This document shows positions 51,369-59,949 of a stretch of DNA of 64,000 nucleotides, piece by piece. The notes under the pieces were generated by a model. The model did not search any database, was not told where the DNA came from, and saw only the letters and a program-made list of their open reading frames with translations. The stretch covers positions 1 through 64,000 of the forward strand of contig CANLJW010000001.1 in NCBI GenBank assembly GCA_947491605.1, in the 5' to 3' direction. How positions within the stretch are numbered: position 1 is the first letter of the stretch; the number at the start of each line of letters is the position of its first letter. The stretch comes from UBA7398 sp947491605. Lineage in GTDB: Bacteria; Actinomycetota; Actinomycetes; Nanopelagicales; Nanopelagicaceae. The position numbers and the translations under genes were made by a program.

Positions 51369-51788
51369 TGGAAATACCCATTTTCGGTAGGCGTAAAATC
51401 TAAATAAGGTTCCGATTCCAACACCAACCACGTTCGCACTTATATTGTCGGCAAGCGCCGACTGTAAATCTAAGACATAACGCGAAAAGGCAAGTGCTAG
51501 CGTGCCGATTCCTAACCCAACAAGATTGAGCGCAAAAAAGAGTGTAACTTCGCGATGCATCTTTCCTTTTGGTCGATCGCGCCAAGTCCAAAATCTGTTA
51601 CCTAAATAAGCCACGGTTATTGAGGCAATGCCGGAAATTATTGAGCCAGTCAGCGGTTTTTCTGAAAGCGGAGCTCGCGGAATGTGCACTAGTAGGTTAA
51701 AACCACCAACAGAGATCACATACGCAACTGCGCCAACGCTCCCGAATTTCATCAATTCATGGCGGATATCAAGCAACCTTTTAATCAC
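51360..51788 (-). CDS. GtrA-family membrane protein
   Basis: A 142-residue protein with four hydrophobic segments, matching GtrA-like flippase-associated proteins: LMKFGSVGAVAYVISVGGFNLL is trimmed here to the hallmark KFGSVGAVAY, followed by NRFWTWRDR near residue 65 and a C-terminal FRFYAYRKWVF. GtrA proteins take part in moving lipid-linked sugars across the membrane. The same neighbours (birA, purK) flank a GtrA-like gene in mycobacteria. GTG at 51788 has TAGACT 6 bases upstream. It is divergent from purK. Confidence 0.88.
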   Translation of the reverse strand: MIKRLLDIRHELMKFGSVGAVAYVISVGGFNLLVHIPRAPLSEKPLTGSIISGIASITVAYLGNRFWTWRDRPKGKMHREVTLFFALNLVGLGIGTLALAFSRYVLDLQSALADNISANVVGVGIGTLFRFYAYRKWVFPST

Positions 51789-51794
51789 TAGCGG

Positions 51795-51800
51795 AGTCTA
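51795..51800 (-). promoter_or_regulatory. -10 box for leaderless gtrA transcript
   Basis: TAGACT on the minus strand, 6 bases before the GTG at 51788. The hexamer is identical to those of guaB and pcrA. Confidence 0.5.
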
Positions 51801-51832
51801 TCCGCCAAATAACGATTTATATCGCTAACAAG

Positions 51833-51838
51833 TAATCT
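51833..51838 (+). promoter_or_regulatory. -10 box for leaderless purK transcript
   Basis: TAATCT followed by TGCGCT and the ATG at 51845; the six bases before the start are identical to those of folD. Confidence 0.55.
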
Positions 51839-51844
51839 TGCGCT

Positions 51845-52969
51845 ATGAGCGGCGCAGAGTTTCCAATCGTAGGGGTAATTGGCGCTGGCCAATTAGCGCG
51901 GATGATGATCGCTCCTGCTATTGCTCTTGGAGTTGACTTAAAATTATTTGCCGCTTCAAGCGAAGATTCTGCAGCGCTTTCTGCGGAGCATGTAGTTGGT
52001 AATTTCTTAAACCCAGACGAAGTATTAGCATTTGCGAAAACTTGCGATGTCATTACTTTTGAACACGAATTGATTCCTAATTCAGTAATTAAAGTTTTGG
52101 AGCAGAACCAAGTTGTAGTAAGGCCAAGTTCTAGCGCGTTTATCTTCTCGCAAAATAAAGCCCAGATGCGAAAGATTTTGCAAGAAAATAATCTACCGAT
52201 ACCTAATTGGAATTTATATTCGGGGGATAAAGACCCCGGAATTCCATTCCCGCTTATCGCTAAATCTATTTCAGGTGGCTATGATGGTCGTGGTGTTTGG
52301 GTAGTCGCTGACGAATTTGAATTGCGCGAGCTCTTAAAAATTCAACCGACGTTATTGCTAGAGGAAAAATTAAACTTCACTTCAGAAATTGCGGTAATGG
52401 TCGCGCGTTCGCCACACGGCCAAGCGGCAACTTGGCCGCCAACTCTCACGATGCAACGCGATGGCATTTGTATTCAAACAATCACGCCAGCACCAGATCT
52501 ATCGGATACCTTAAAAATTTCGGCGCAAGAAATAGCCTTAAAAATTGCAGATTTAATTGGGTTGGTTGGCGTTATGGCGATCGAACTCTTTGTAGTTGGC
52601 GATCGACTAGTCATCAATGAGTTAGCTGCACGTCCCCATAACTCGGGGCATTGGAGCATCGAAGGTTCGGTAACGAGCCAATTCGAGCAACACTTACGGG
52701 CAATCTTGGATCTTCCGCTCGGCGATACTTCTATGAGGGCTGATTTCGCGGTCATGGGAAATGTTTTGGGCGGTGCTAAAACTAATATGTATCGACCTTA
52801 TCTCCACCTCTTTGCAAGAACTCCATACTTAAAAGTTCACCAATATCGAAAAGAAGTTAAAGCTGGACGCAAGGTTGGACACGTAACTGCAATTGGCAAT
52901 AACCTTGCAACCTTGCAGAGCGAAGTTTCACATGCTGTCGATTATATGAACGGAGTAGTAGATGAGTAA
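51845..52969 (+). CDS. purK: N5-carboxyaminoimidazole ribonucleotide synthase
   Basis: PurK makes N5-CAIR from AIR, bicarbonate and ATP. The 374-residue ATP-grasp protein begins VGVIGAGQLARMMIAPA, has ITFEHELIP, KSISGGYDGRGVW (the ATP loop), LLEEKLNFTSEIAVMVARS, and NELAARPHNSGHWSIEG. The start is supported by the -10 box 6 bases upstream. It overlaps purE by 8 bases; the two catalyse consecutive steps. Confidence 0.95.
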   Translation: MSGAEFPIVGVIGAGQLARMMIAPAIALGVDLKLFAASSEDSAALSAEHVVGNFLNPDEVLAFAKTCDVITFEHELIPNSVIKVLEQNQVVVRPSSSAFIFSQNKAQMRKILQENNLPIPNWNLYSGDKDPGIPFPLIAKSISGGYDGRGVWVVADEFELRELLKIQPTLLLEEKLNFTSEIAVMVARSPHGQAATWPPTLTMQRDGICIQTITPAPDLSDTLKISAQEIALKIADLIGLVGVMAIELFVVGDRLVINELAARPHNSGHWSIEGSVTSQFEQHLRAILDLPLGDTSMRADFAVMGNVLGGAKTNMYRPYLHLFARTPYLKVHQYRKEVKAGRKVGHVTAIGNNLATLQSEVSHAVDYMNGVVDE

Positions 52970-53477
52970 TAACGTAAGAGTTGCTCTCGTTATGGGCTCC
53001 GATTCAGATTGGCCAATTATGCAAGAAGCCGCCGAAATATTAGATGAATTTAAAGTTGCTTATGAAGCCCAAGTTTTATCGGCGCATCGAATGCCTGAAG
53101 AGATGTCTAGCTTTGCAAAGCAAGCAAGATCTAATGGATTTGCTGTAATAATTGCCGGCGCTGGTGGCGCTGCACACCTTCCCGGAATGATTGCATCGCA
53201 AACCACACTTCCAGTAATTGGCGTGCCAGTACCGCTAAAAACTTTAGATGGTATGGATTCGCTACTATCAATAGTACAAATGCCAGCTGGAATTCCAGTC
53301 GCAACCGTTGGTATCGGAAATGCAAAGAATGCCGCGTTACTAGCACTTCGAATTCTTGGTGCGAGTGATGGCGATATCGCAACCGCACTAGATGCTTATG
53401 CCATCAAACTACATGATGCCGCAATTGAAAAAGGCAGAAATTTACAGAGCAAACGGAGCCAGCGAACTGGCTTTTAG
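52962..53477 (+). CDS. purE: N5-CAIR mutase
   Basis: PurE rearranges N5-CAIR to CAIR. The 171-residue class I protein has the active-site loop MGSDSDWPIM at residues 11-20, VLSAHRMPEEM with the catalytic His, and IAGAGGAAHLPGM. The overlap with purK means tight coupling. The gene ends 2 bases from the end of the convergent ugd gene. Confidence 0.96.
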   Translation: MSNNVRVALVMGSDSDWPIMQEAAEILDEFKVAYEAQVLSAHRMPEEMSSFAKQARSNGFAVIIAGAGGAAHLPGMIASQTTLPVIGVPVPLKTLDGMDSLLSIVQMPAGIPVATVGIGNAKNAALLALRILGASDGDIATALDAYAIKLHDAAIEKGRNLQSKRSQRTGF

Positions 53478-53479
53478 TT

Positions 53480-54787
53480 TTAGTGGGTCCGACCGAGCGC
53501 TCTAAATTTCCACCCAGCTGCTAACCATTTTTCGCGATCTAAATGATTTCGCCCATCAATAATGATTGCACCTTTAACCATTTTCTTGACTGCAATTGGA
53601 TCCAAATCTTTAAACTCTTGCCACTCAGTTAAATGCAGTACTAAATCCGCATCTTTTAAACATTCTGCAGCGGTTGCAGCGAACCCTAACCGCGGAAATC
53701 GTGCTTGGGCATTTGCATTAGCTTTTGGATCGTAAATAATCACATTAGCCCCAGCAGCATGTATTTGTGCAGCAATATCAAGAGCTGGGGAGTCCCGCAC
53801 ATCATCGCTATCGGGCTTAAATGCTGCGCCTAGCACCGCAATTCGCTTACCTTTTAAATCTTCCGATAGATCAGCGCGCACTAACTCAATCATGCGTTGT
53901 CTAGCACGCAGATTAATCGCATCGATTTCGCGTAAGAATTCCAAAGCTTGGCGCGCACCTAATTCATCGGCGCGTGCCATGAATGCTCGAATATCTTTTG
54001 GTAGACATCCGCCACCAAAACCGATGCCAGCTTGCAAGAAGCGCGAACCAATTCTTGGGTCATATCCAATTGCTTTAGCTAAAACTGTGACATCACCAGC
54101 TGCAGCTTCGCAAACTTCGGCCATCGCGTTAATGAATGAAATTTTAGTGGCAAGAAAAGAGTTGGCTGCTACCTTAACTAACTCTGAAGTTGGTAGGTCT
54201 GCCCGAATCCACGGAATGCCAGATTCTAGAAGTTGGGCATAAACTTCTTTAAGAATATTTTCAGCAGCATCATTTGTTACGCCAACCACTAATCGATTTG
54301 GTCGCAACGTATCTTCGACCGCAAACCCCTCACGTAAAAATTCTGGGTTCCAAGCTAAATCAGCGCCGGGGTTAGTAGCTTTTAATCGGTTCAGTAGTCG
54401 TTGCGCAGTTCCGACCGGAACCGTGGATTTACCAACTACGAGTGAACCCGCCTTAGCGTGCGGTGCGACTGCATCTAGCGCGGCATCAACATAAGTTAAA
54501 TCTGCAGCCAAACTATCTTTTTGTTGTGGCGTGCCAACGCAGATAAAGTGCACATCGCAATCTTTAATCGCAGAAAAGTCAGTAGTGAATTTAAGCCGGC
54601 CAGAATTAACTTCTTGTTCCAACAATTCTTCTAGCCCTGGTTCATAAAAAGGAACCTTACCTTTTGATAGCGCTGCAACTTTTGCAGCCTCAATATCCAC
54701 GCCGATTACTTCAAAACCAAGTGAAGACATTGCAGCGGCATGGGTGGCACCCAGATATCCGGTTCCAATTACTGAAAATTTAAGCAC
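53480..54787 (-). CDS. ugd: UDP-glucose 6-dehydrogenase
   Basis: The enzyme oxidises UDP-glucose to UDP-glucuronate for surface polysaccharides. The 435-residue protein has the NAD loop VIGTGYLGATHAAAM, FICVGTPQ, GKSTVPVGTAQ, NPEFLREGFAVED, and the catalytic Cys in GIGFGGGCLPKDIRA, then AVLGAAFKPDSDDVRDSPA. GTG start at 54787 follows GGGAGA by 8 bases on the minus strand. It belongs to a surface-polymer block with the LCP, glycosyltransferase and exporter genes. Confidence 0.94.
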   Translation of the reverse strand: MLKFSVIGTGYLGATHAAAMSSLGFEVIGVDIEAAKVAALSKGKVPFYEPGLEELLEQEVNSGRLKFTTDFSAIKDCDVHFICVGTPQQKDSLAADLTYVDAALDAVAPHAKAGSLVVGKSTVPVGTAQRLLNRLKATNPGADLAWNPEFLREGFAVEDTLRPNRLVVGVTNDAAENILKEVYAQLLESGIPWIRADLPTSELVKVAANSFLATKISFINAMAEVCEAAAGDVTVLAKAIGYDPRIGSRFLQAGIGFGGGCLPKDIRAFMARADELGARQALEFLREIDAINLRARQRMIELVRADLSEDLKGKRIAVLGAAFKPDSDDVRDSPALDIAAQIHAAGANVIIYDPKANANAQARFPRLGFAATAAECLKDADLVLHLTEWQEFKDLDPIAVKKMVKGAIIIDGRNHLDREKWLAAGWKFRALGRTH

Positions 54788-54820
54788 GCGTTATTTCTCC
54801 CTTGATTATCTCTGGTCAGT

Positions 54821-55918
54821 TTACTTGAGCGACCCGCATGGATTTTCTTCAGCGGTTCGAGTCTTAAACTTATCTACAACTTTAGGTGATGCCGATGGCG
54901 AAGCTGAGGGCTTGACCTCGTCAATTATCGCTTGATCCTCTTTTAACCGTTGCCATAATTCTGGAGCTAGTACTGGATCCCACAACACTGCGGATGTTAC
55001 ACCGTGCGCGCTGTAATTATAAAACTTTAATGGAACCGTTAGCGTTCTAACTTTTGCTGCCGATAGATTTCGTAATTGTTTGCCAAGGGTTAGCAAGTCG
55101 CCCTTATTTAGCGCTTCATCAGTTGTGACAGCTGCTAAAGCAGAATTTAAAAAGCTCACTAGTTTAATTGGGTTTAGCAGTACACCCGAACTTGTAGCTT
55201 TTCTGAGTACTGCGCTCATAAATTGTTGTTGCCGTTGCATTCGACCTAGATCGCCCATGCCATCAAAGTCTCTTGTGCGAACATACTTAAGCGCTTCAAT
55301 GCCATCAAGAGTGTGCACACCTGCACTCATAACCAAGTGGCTCTTTGGATCATTAATATCTACTTTGGAACAAACTTGAATGCCACCGAGCGCATCAATC
55401 ATTTGAGCAAAGCCCGCAAAATTCATTTCTACATAATGATCTATTCGAAGTGTGGTCATCTCTTCAATAGTTTGAATTAAAAGTGGTGCGCCACCCCAAT
55501 TAAATGATGAGTTAATTTTTGAGTAGACCGAAGCACGAATTTTGCCAGAGCTATCGGTATAGCTAGGAATAAGCGCAAAAGTATCGCGCGGAATTGAGAT
55601 CAATACCGCTTTATCGCGCTTCTTAGAGATATGAACCAACAACATTGTGTCGGAGCGTTTACCGGCAGCTGTCTTAACGCTGCCGACTCGGAGCTCTTTA
55701 AGTTGGGCTTTTGTTAAACCTTCTCGAGTATCCGAACCAACTAAAAGGTAATTAACCGCCGAAGATGATTTTCCCGGACGATTTCCTAACCCACCGAATG
55801 CATCAACACGATTTATCGATGCGGTAATTCTGCTAAGTCCAAAAGTAGCAATTGCGGAAATCGCGACAATAGCGATAGAGAGAATGGTAAAAAACCGAAT
55901 TGCCCGCGTTGATTTCAC
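54821..55918 (-). CDS. LytR-CpsA-Psr (LCP) family cell-wall polymer ligase
   Basis: LCP proteins transfer lipid-linked polysaccharides or teichoic acids to peptidoglycan outside the membrane. The 365-residue protein has one N-terminal membrane anchor (FFTILSIAIVAISAIATFGL) and an LCP domain with GSDTREG, RSDTMLLVHI, VLISIPRDTF, KINSSFNWGG, and YVRTRDFDGMGDLGRMQRQ, which include the acidic and Arg residues that bind the pyrophosphate. GTG at 55918 has TACGCT 6 bases upstream. Divergent from the glycosyltransferase. Confidence 0.9.
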   Translation of the reverse strand: MKSTRAIRFFTILSIAIVAISAIATFGLSRITASINRVDAFGGLGNRPGKSSSAVNYLLVGSDTREGLTKAQLKELRVGSVKTAAGKRSDTMLLVHISKKRDKAVLISIPRDTFALIPSYTDSSGKIRASVYSKINSSFNWGGAPLLIQTIEEMTTLRIDHYVEMNFAGFAQMIDALGGIQVCSKVDINDPKSHLVMSAGVHTLDGIEALKYVRTRDFDGMGDLGRMQRQQQFMSAVLRKATSSGVLLNPIKLVSFLNSALAAVTTDEALNKGDLLTLGKQLRNLSAAKVRTLTVPLKFYNYSAHGVTSAVLWDPVLAPELWQRLKEDQAIIDEVKPSASPSASPKVVDKFKTRTAEENPCGSLK

Positions 55919-55924
55919 CGTTGT

Positions 55925-55930
55925 AGCGTA
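55925..55930 (-). promoter_or_regulatory. -10 box for leaderless LCP gene transcript
   Basis: TACGCT on the minus strand, 6 bases before the GTG at 55918, in a 36-base divergent gap. TACGGT at 55940-55945 on the plus strand, 9 bases before the glycosyltransferase ATG, may serve the other gene. Confidence 0.45.
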
Positions 55931-55954
55931 ATTGGGCGCTACGGTTTAGGGGCT

Positions 55955-56953
55955 ATGACAAGCCCAATTCGAGCAGGTAAAACTGCGCACTCTATTTTTC
56001 CTGCAGTATCTGTGGTTTTACCAGTATTGAATGAAGCAATGCACCTCAAACAATCGATCGCCACAATACTTTCACAGAGTTATCAAGGCGAAATCGAAGT
56101 GATTATGGCGATTGGGCCATCGCATGATGGCACAGCTGAAATTGCCCGCGAAATTTTGCGCCAAGATTCTCGAGTAAAGATGGTAGAAAATCCTTCTGGG
56201 AGAACTCCTAATGGTCTTAATCTAGCAATCGCAAAAGCTCGTTTTGAAATTATCGTACGAATTGACGGGCATTCTGAAATTGATAAAACTTATATTGCCG
56301 ATGCCGTTGAAACTATGGAAAAAACTGGCGCAGTAAATGTTGGTGGCATCATGGCCGCTGTCGGAATTACTAATTTTCAAAAAGCAACAGCGCGCGCTAT
56401 GCGTTCTGTAATTGGAGTTGGGCCCTCAAAATTTCATACCGGCGGCAAATCTGGTCCAGCAGAGACCGTTTATCTCGGCGTCTTTAAGAAAAACGCACTC
56501 CTTAATATCGGAGGATTTGATGAGCGATTTATTAGAGCGCAAGACTGGGAAATGAATTATCGGTTGCGTAAAGCAGGCGGTGCAATTTGGTTTGATCCGC
56601 GGTTAGTTGTTACCTATCGGCCTCGCTCCGATATTCGAAAACTCGCACGGCAATATTTTGAATATGGCAGATGGCGAAGAGCCGTTGCGCGCTCCTATCC
56701 AGAAACTGTGAGCGCTCGATATTTAGCTGCACCAATGGCTTTTTTAATCAATTTTTTCTCGATTAGCTGCGGCTTAATAATTCATAATATATTTTTAATT
56801 CCAGTTTTAGGATATTTAACTTTACTTACTTTAGGTGGGTTATTTATCGGAAAAAGTTGGCAAGAACGAATTCGATTGCCCTTTATTCTGATTGCAATGC
56901 ATATGTCTTGGGGTTGGGGATTTATCTCCTCGCCTCGTAAGCTAATGTCCTGA
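55955..56953 (+). CDS. Glycosyltransferase family 2, ExoA-like
   Basis: A 332-residue GT-A fold transferase: VSVVLPVLNEAMHLKQSI, a DG/DSH-type metal motif in RIDGHSEID near residue 110, NIGGFDERFIRAQDWEMNYRLRKAG with the ED-type acceptor site (QDWE), and two or three C-terminal membrane segments. It resembles succinoglycan-type ExoA glycosyltransferases, which build lipid-linked repeat units at the membrane. The sugar used is unknown. The ABC exporter genes follow after 60 bases. Confidence 0.88.
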   Translation: MTSPIRAGKTAHSIFPAVSVVLPVLNEAMHLKQSIATILSQSYQGEIEVIMAIGPSHDGTAEIAREILRQDSRVKMVENPSGRTPNGLNLAIAKARFEIIVRIDGHSEIDKTYIADAVETMEKTGAVNVGGIMAAVGITNFQKATARAMRSVIGVGPSKFHTGGKSGPAETVYLGVFKKNALLNIGGFDERFIRAQDWEMNYRLRKAGGAIWFDPRLVVTYRPRSDIRKLARQYFEYGRWRRAVARSYPETVSARYLAAPMAFLINFFSISCGLIIHNIFLIPVLGYLTLLTLGGLFIGKSWQERIRLPFILIAMHMSWGWGFISSPRKLMS

Positions 56954-57013
56954 AAGCTCTAATATAAGTAAGGTAATCTTTCGACAGAGAGATTTTGGAG
57001 AAAGCTACCGATT

Positions 57014-57838
57014 ATGAGCGCGATTGATGTTTACGAGCCATTCCATCGGGGTTTGCCGCCGCTAAAGAAATATGCAAAGCAGCTCTTCGGTCGGCGGGCA
57101 TTCATCTCGGAATTCGCTAAATCTGAATTACGTCGGCAAAATTTCGGCTCGCCACTAGGTCAAATATGGTTGGTATTAAATCCACTTCTACTATCCGCGG
57201 TCTATTTCCTATTGATCATCATTATTAGTGGTCAAACAGACTCTGCTAGGTATGCACATTTAACTGCGGGACTTTTTGTTTTTTATATGATTACAAATTC
57301 AATAACTGCGGGTGCTAAGTCAATAACTGCGGGTGGCCGTCTCATTCTTAATTCAGCATTTCCACGAATTATGTTGCCAATAGCTGCATCAGTAGTTGCA
57401 CTATTTAAGTTTATTCCTACCCTAATCGTGCTATTTGCAATCCATTTAATTCTCGGACTACCAATTACTTATGCGCTATTTTGGGCAATTCCACTTATCT
57501 TTATTTTTTATATTTTTTCGCTGGCTTGTGCAATTCTATTTTCATGCATAAATGTTTATTTCAGAGATACCCAAAATCTTTTGCCTTATTTAACTCGTAC
57601 TCTCTTATATTTATCACCAGTCTTATATGAATCTTCTGCGCTTACTGAAAAGTTAAGTATTTTAAAAACTATTAATCCGCTTTATCCAATGCTAGATTCT
57701 TGGTCCCGCGTAATGGTAAAAGGTGAATTGCCGTTCGCCACGGACGTTTTCCAATCTCTAATCTGGACACTTGCGTTGCTCGCCATTAGTTCATATTTGT
57801 TTTTGTCGAGGGAGCGTGAGTTCGCTGTCCGCATCTAA
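57014..57838 (+). CDS. Polysaccharide ABC exporter permease (Wzm/TagG-like)
   Basis: A 274-residue ABC-2 permease with an amphipathic N-terminus and about six membrane segments. The pattern AKSELRRQNFGSPLGQIWLV and the C-terminal INPLYPMLDSWSRVMVKGE are typical of O-antigen and teichoic-acid exporters. A 16-base exact repeat with a 21-base period at 57299-57335 adds a second copy of SITAG. It overlaps the ATPase gene by about 23 bases. Confidence 0.88.
   Translation: MSAIDVYEPFHRGLPPLKKYAKQLFGRRAFISEFAKSELRRQNFGSPLGQIWLVLNPLLLSAVYFLLIIIISGQTDSARYAHLTAGLFVFYMITNSITAGAKSITAGGRLILNSAFPRIMLPIAASVVALFKFIPTLIVLFAIHLILGLPITYALFWAIPLIFIFYIFSLACAILFSCINVYFRDTQNLLPYLTRTLLYLSPVLYESSALTEKLSILKTINPLYPMLDSWSRVMVKGELPFATDVFQSLIWTLALLAISSYLFLSREREFAVRI
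57299..57335 (+). repeat. Short tandem duplication inside the exporter permease gene
   Basis: TCAATAACTGCGGGTG occurs at 57299-57314 and again at 57320-57335, a 21-base period that keeps frame and doubles SITAG in the protein. Confidence 0.85.
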
Positions 57839-58625
57839 TTTGAATTCGCATAACCGCGGCGAAGTTGCAGTTTCAATTAAAGATCTCAATGTGGTTTATA
57901 AAACAACGCTAGAAAAGCGGCCGACTTTAAAGAATCGACTTCTGCAATTTAGTTCTGGGAAAAAACAAACGCGAATCGTTAATGCAGTGCAAGATTTCAA
58001 CTTAGATATTTCTTATGGGTCGGTTTTAGGAGTTGTCGGAGCCAACGGCGCTGGAAAATCCACGCTAATGCGGAGTATTTCTGGAATTTTGCCCCCGACT
58101 GCAGGTCGGATTGAACTTTATGGATCTGTTAGTACCTTGCTTGCGCTGGGCGTCGGATTTAGTCAGGAGATGACTGGTCGCGATAACGTAATTCTTGGCG
58201 GACTCGCAGCTGGATTATCTAGAGCGGAAATTGATAATAAATTTGATGAAATTATAGATTTTGCGGAACTTCGAGAAGTTATTGATGCTCCGATGCGCAC
58301 ATACTCTTCTGGAATGTATGCGCGGTTAGCATTCGCAGTCGCAGTAACGGTTGAGCCTGATATTTTAATTATTGATGAAGCGTTAAGTACCGGCGATGCA
58401 CATTTTAAGATGAAGTCGCTTAATCGAGTAAAAGATCTTCGCGGCCATAATCGCGCGCTGATTTTAGTGAGCCATGCGTTAGCCACAATTGAAGAAGTTT
58501 GTAATGAAGTTATTTGGTTAAACAAGGGAAAGCTAATCCAAAAAGGTGATCCAGTATCGGTAGTGGCTGCTTATAAGAAATTCTTAGAAGTGGGTAGCAG
58601 CCCAATGATCGATGAGGATGTATAG
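57816..58625 (+). CDS. Polysaccharide ABC exporter ATPase (Wzt/TagH-like)
   Basis: A 269-residue ATPase with Walker A GANGAGKSTLMRSI, STLLALGVGFSQEMTGRDN (the hallmark of polysaccharide exporters), YSSGMYARLAFAVAV signature, and LIIDEALSTGD Walker B. There is no C-terminal carbohydrate-binding extension of the Wzt type, so it resembles TagH-like short forms. The GTG at 57816 lies inside the permease end and is preferred over an upstream ATG at 57771, which only adds residues antisense in character. It overlaps the SpoIID gene by 14 bases. Confidence 0.9.
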   Translation: MSSLSASNLNSHNRGEVAVSIKDLNVVYKTTLEKRPTLKNRLLQFSSGKKQTRIVNAVQDFNLDISYGSVLGVVGANGAGKSTLMRSISGILPPTAGRIELYGSVSTLLALGVGFSQEMTGRDNVILGGLAAGLSRAEIDNKFDEIIDFAELREVIDAPMRTYSSGMYARLAFAVAVTVEPDILIIDEALSTGDAHFKMKSLNRVKDLRGHNRALILVSHALATIEEVCNEVIWLNKGKLIQKGDPVSVVAAYKKFLEVGSSPMIDEDV

Positions 58626-59949
58626 AACTAAGCGAGAGTTTAAACCTCTCGTCTATTTGGTTACATCGTTTTTTGTAACTTCAATTTTAATTACTGCACC
58701 CACTTTTGCCGAAGAAACCCCAGCAACATTTACTTTTACTGGATCCGGCTATGGCCATGGCGTTGGGATGAGCCAAATTGGTGCAAGAGGTCAAGCGTTA
58801 GAAGGCAAGAGCGCAATCGAGATCTTAAATTATTACTATCCAGGGACCACAGTAACTTCGCAAATTGATACCCAAACAATTCGAGTAAATATCGGGCATT
58901 TACAAAGCACGACCGAGTTCGCGCTTCTAAAAGAAATAGGCAGCTTCCAATTGCTTAGCGGCGATCTACCAGTTGGTATTCCTGGTGTCGAAATAGGTAG
59001 CTATATCCGCGATATTAAAGTTAGTTTTTTAGTTCTTGGAAATTCAATAATTCCGCAATTAACTTCACCAACCGCGAAATTTGCAGCAATTTCTGGGGAA
59101 ACAAGTTGGACTTTGCGATGGAGTCCAGCAGCGGTTATCACTTCAAAAATTGCTAATCAAACTTTTCAATTAAAGTATGGTCAAATAAATTTGAAGCTGC
59201 TCCAAACTAGCACGGGTCCAAAAATGGAAATCACAAATTCTTTAAGATTACATGACGAGTATTTGTGGGGGATTGGTGAAGTTCCATCATCTTGGCCGGC
59301 TGCTGCGCTAGAAGCGCAAGCAATCGCATCTAGAACTTATGCGCTCAACAAAATAAACTCAGTTAAAAAAGATTGTGATTGTAATGTCTATGCAACCACC
59401 GCCGATCAAAATTTTGTTGGTTACGCTAAAGAGATTGAAGCAATTTATGGGACGGTGTGGAAAGCCGCAGTCACTAGAACTAATTCAGATTCAAATACTT
59501 CGTTAATTGTTTCCTTTAACGGTAAAGCCGCAGCAACTTATTTTTTCTCATCAAGTGCTGGAACGACCCAAAATGTGACGGAAGTTTGGGGTGGCACCAT
59601 TTCATATTTGACTGGAGTTCCAGATCCTTGGAGTAAAGATGCAAAAATAAATCCGCGTTATTTCACTTGGCAGCGCGATATTTCGCAACAAGTTATGGCT
59701 ACAGCGTTTGGATTACCGGATGTAATCTCGTATCAAATACTAGGCAGAACTAAGACTGGCAGCGTTCGCTTGATATCGGCCATCTCAAGTGCCGGTAAAA
59801 GTTCAGTGATTTCGGGCGAAGTTTTCCGCTCCAAAACCAAACTTCCTTCCACTTGGTTCGCACTACCAACTCCAGCTGAAATCGAAGCGCTAGTTGATGT
59901 TTGCGTTTTTCCAGATTCGAAATTTCCTTACCAGCGTAATCTCTGTTAA
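58612..59949 (+). CDS. SpoIID/LytB-domain cell-wall protein
   Basis: A 445-residue exported protein. An N-terminal signal (LVYLVTSFFVTSILITAPTFA, cut to 20 residues: VYLVTSFFVTSILITAPTFA) is followed by GYGHGVGMSQIGARGQAL, usually found at the end of SpoIID domains but here at the start, and a SpoIID core with GEVPSSWPAAALEAQAIASR and TYALN near residue 225, then SSSAGTTQNVTEVWGG. SpoIID proteins are lytic transglycosylases acting on denuded glycan in sporulating Firmicutes; in this non-sporulating context the role is unknown. Its coupling to the exporter suggests wall-polymer work. Start could be 58612 or 58618. Confidence 0.83.
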   Translation: MRMYRTKREFKPLVYLVTSFFVTSILITAPTFAEETPATFTFTGSGYGHGVGMSQIGARGQALEGKSAIEILNYYYPGTTVTSQIDTQTIRVNIGHLQSTTEFALLKEIGSFQLLSGDLPVGIPGVEIGSYIRDIKVSFLVLGNSIIPQLTSPTAKFAAISGETSWTLRWSPAAVITSKIANQTFQLKYGQINLKLLQTSTGPKMEITNSLRLHDEYLWGIGEVPSSWPAAALEAQAIASRTYALNKINSVKKDCDCNVYATTADQNFVGYAKEIEAIYGTVWKAAVTRTNSDSNTSLIVSFNGKAAATYFFSSSAGTTQNVTEVWGGTISYLTGVPDPWSKDAKINPRYFTWQRDISQQVMATAFGLPDVISYQILGRTKTGSVRLISAISSAGKSSVISGEVFRSKTKLPSTWFALPTPAEIEALVDVCVFPDSKFPYQRNLC

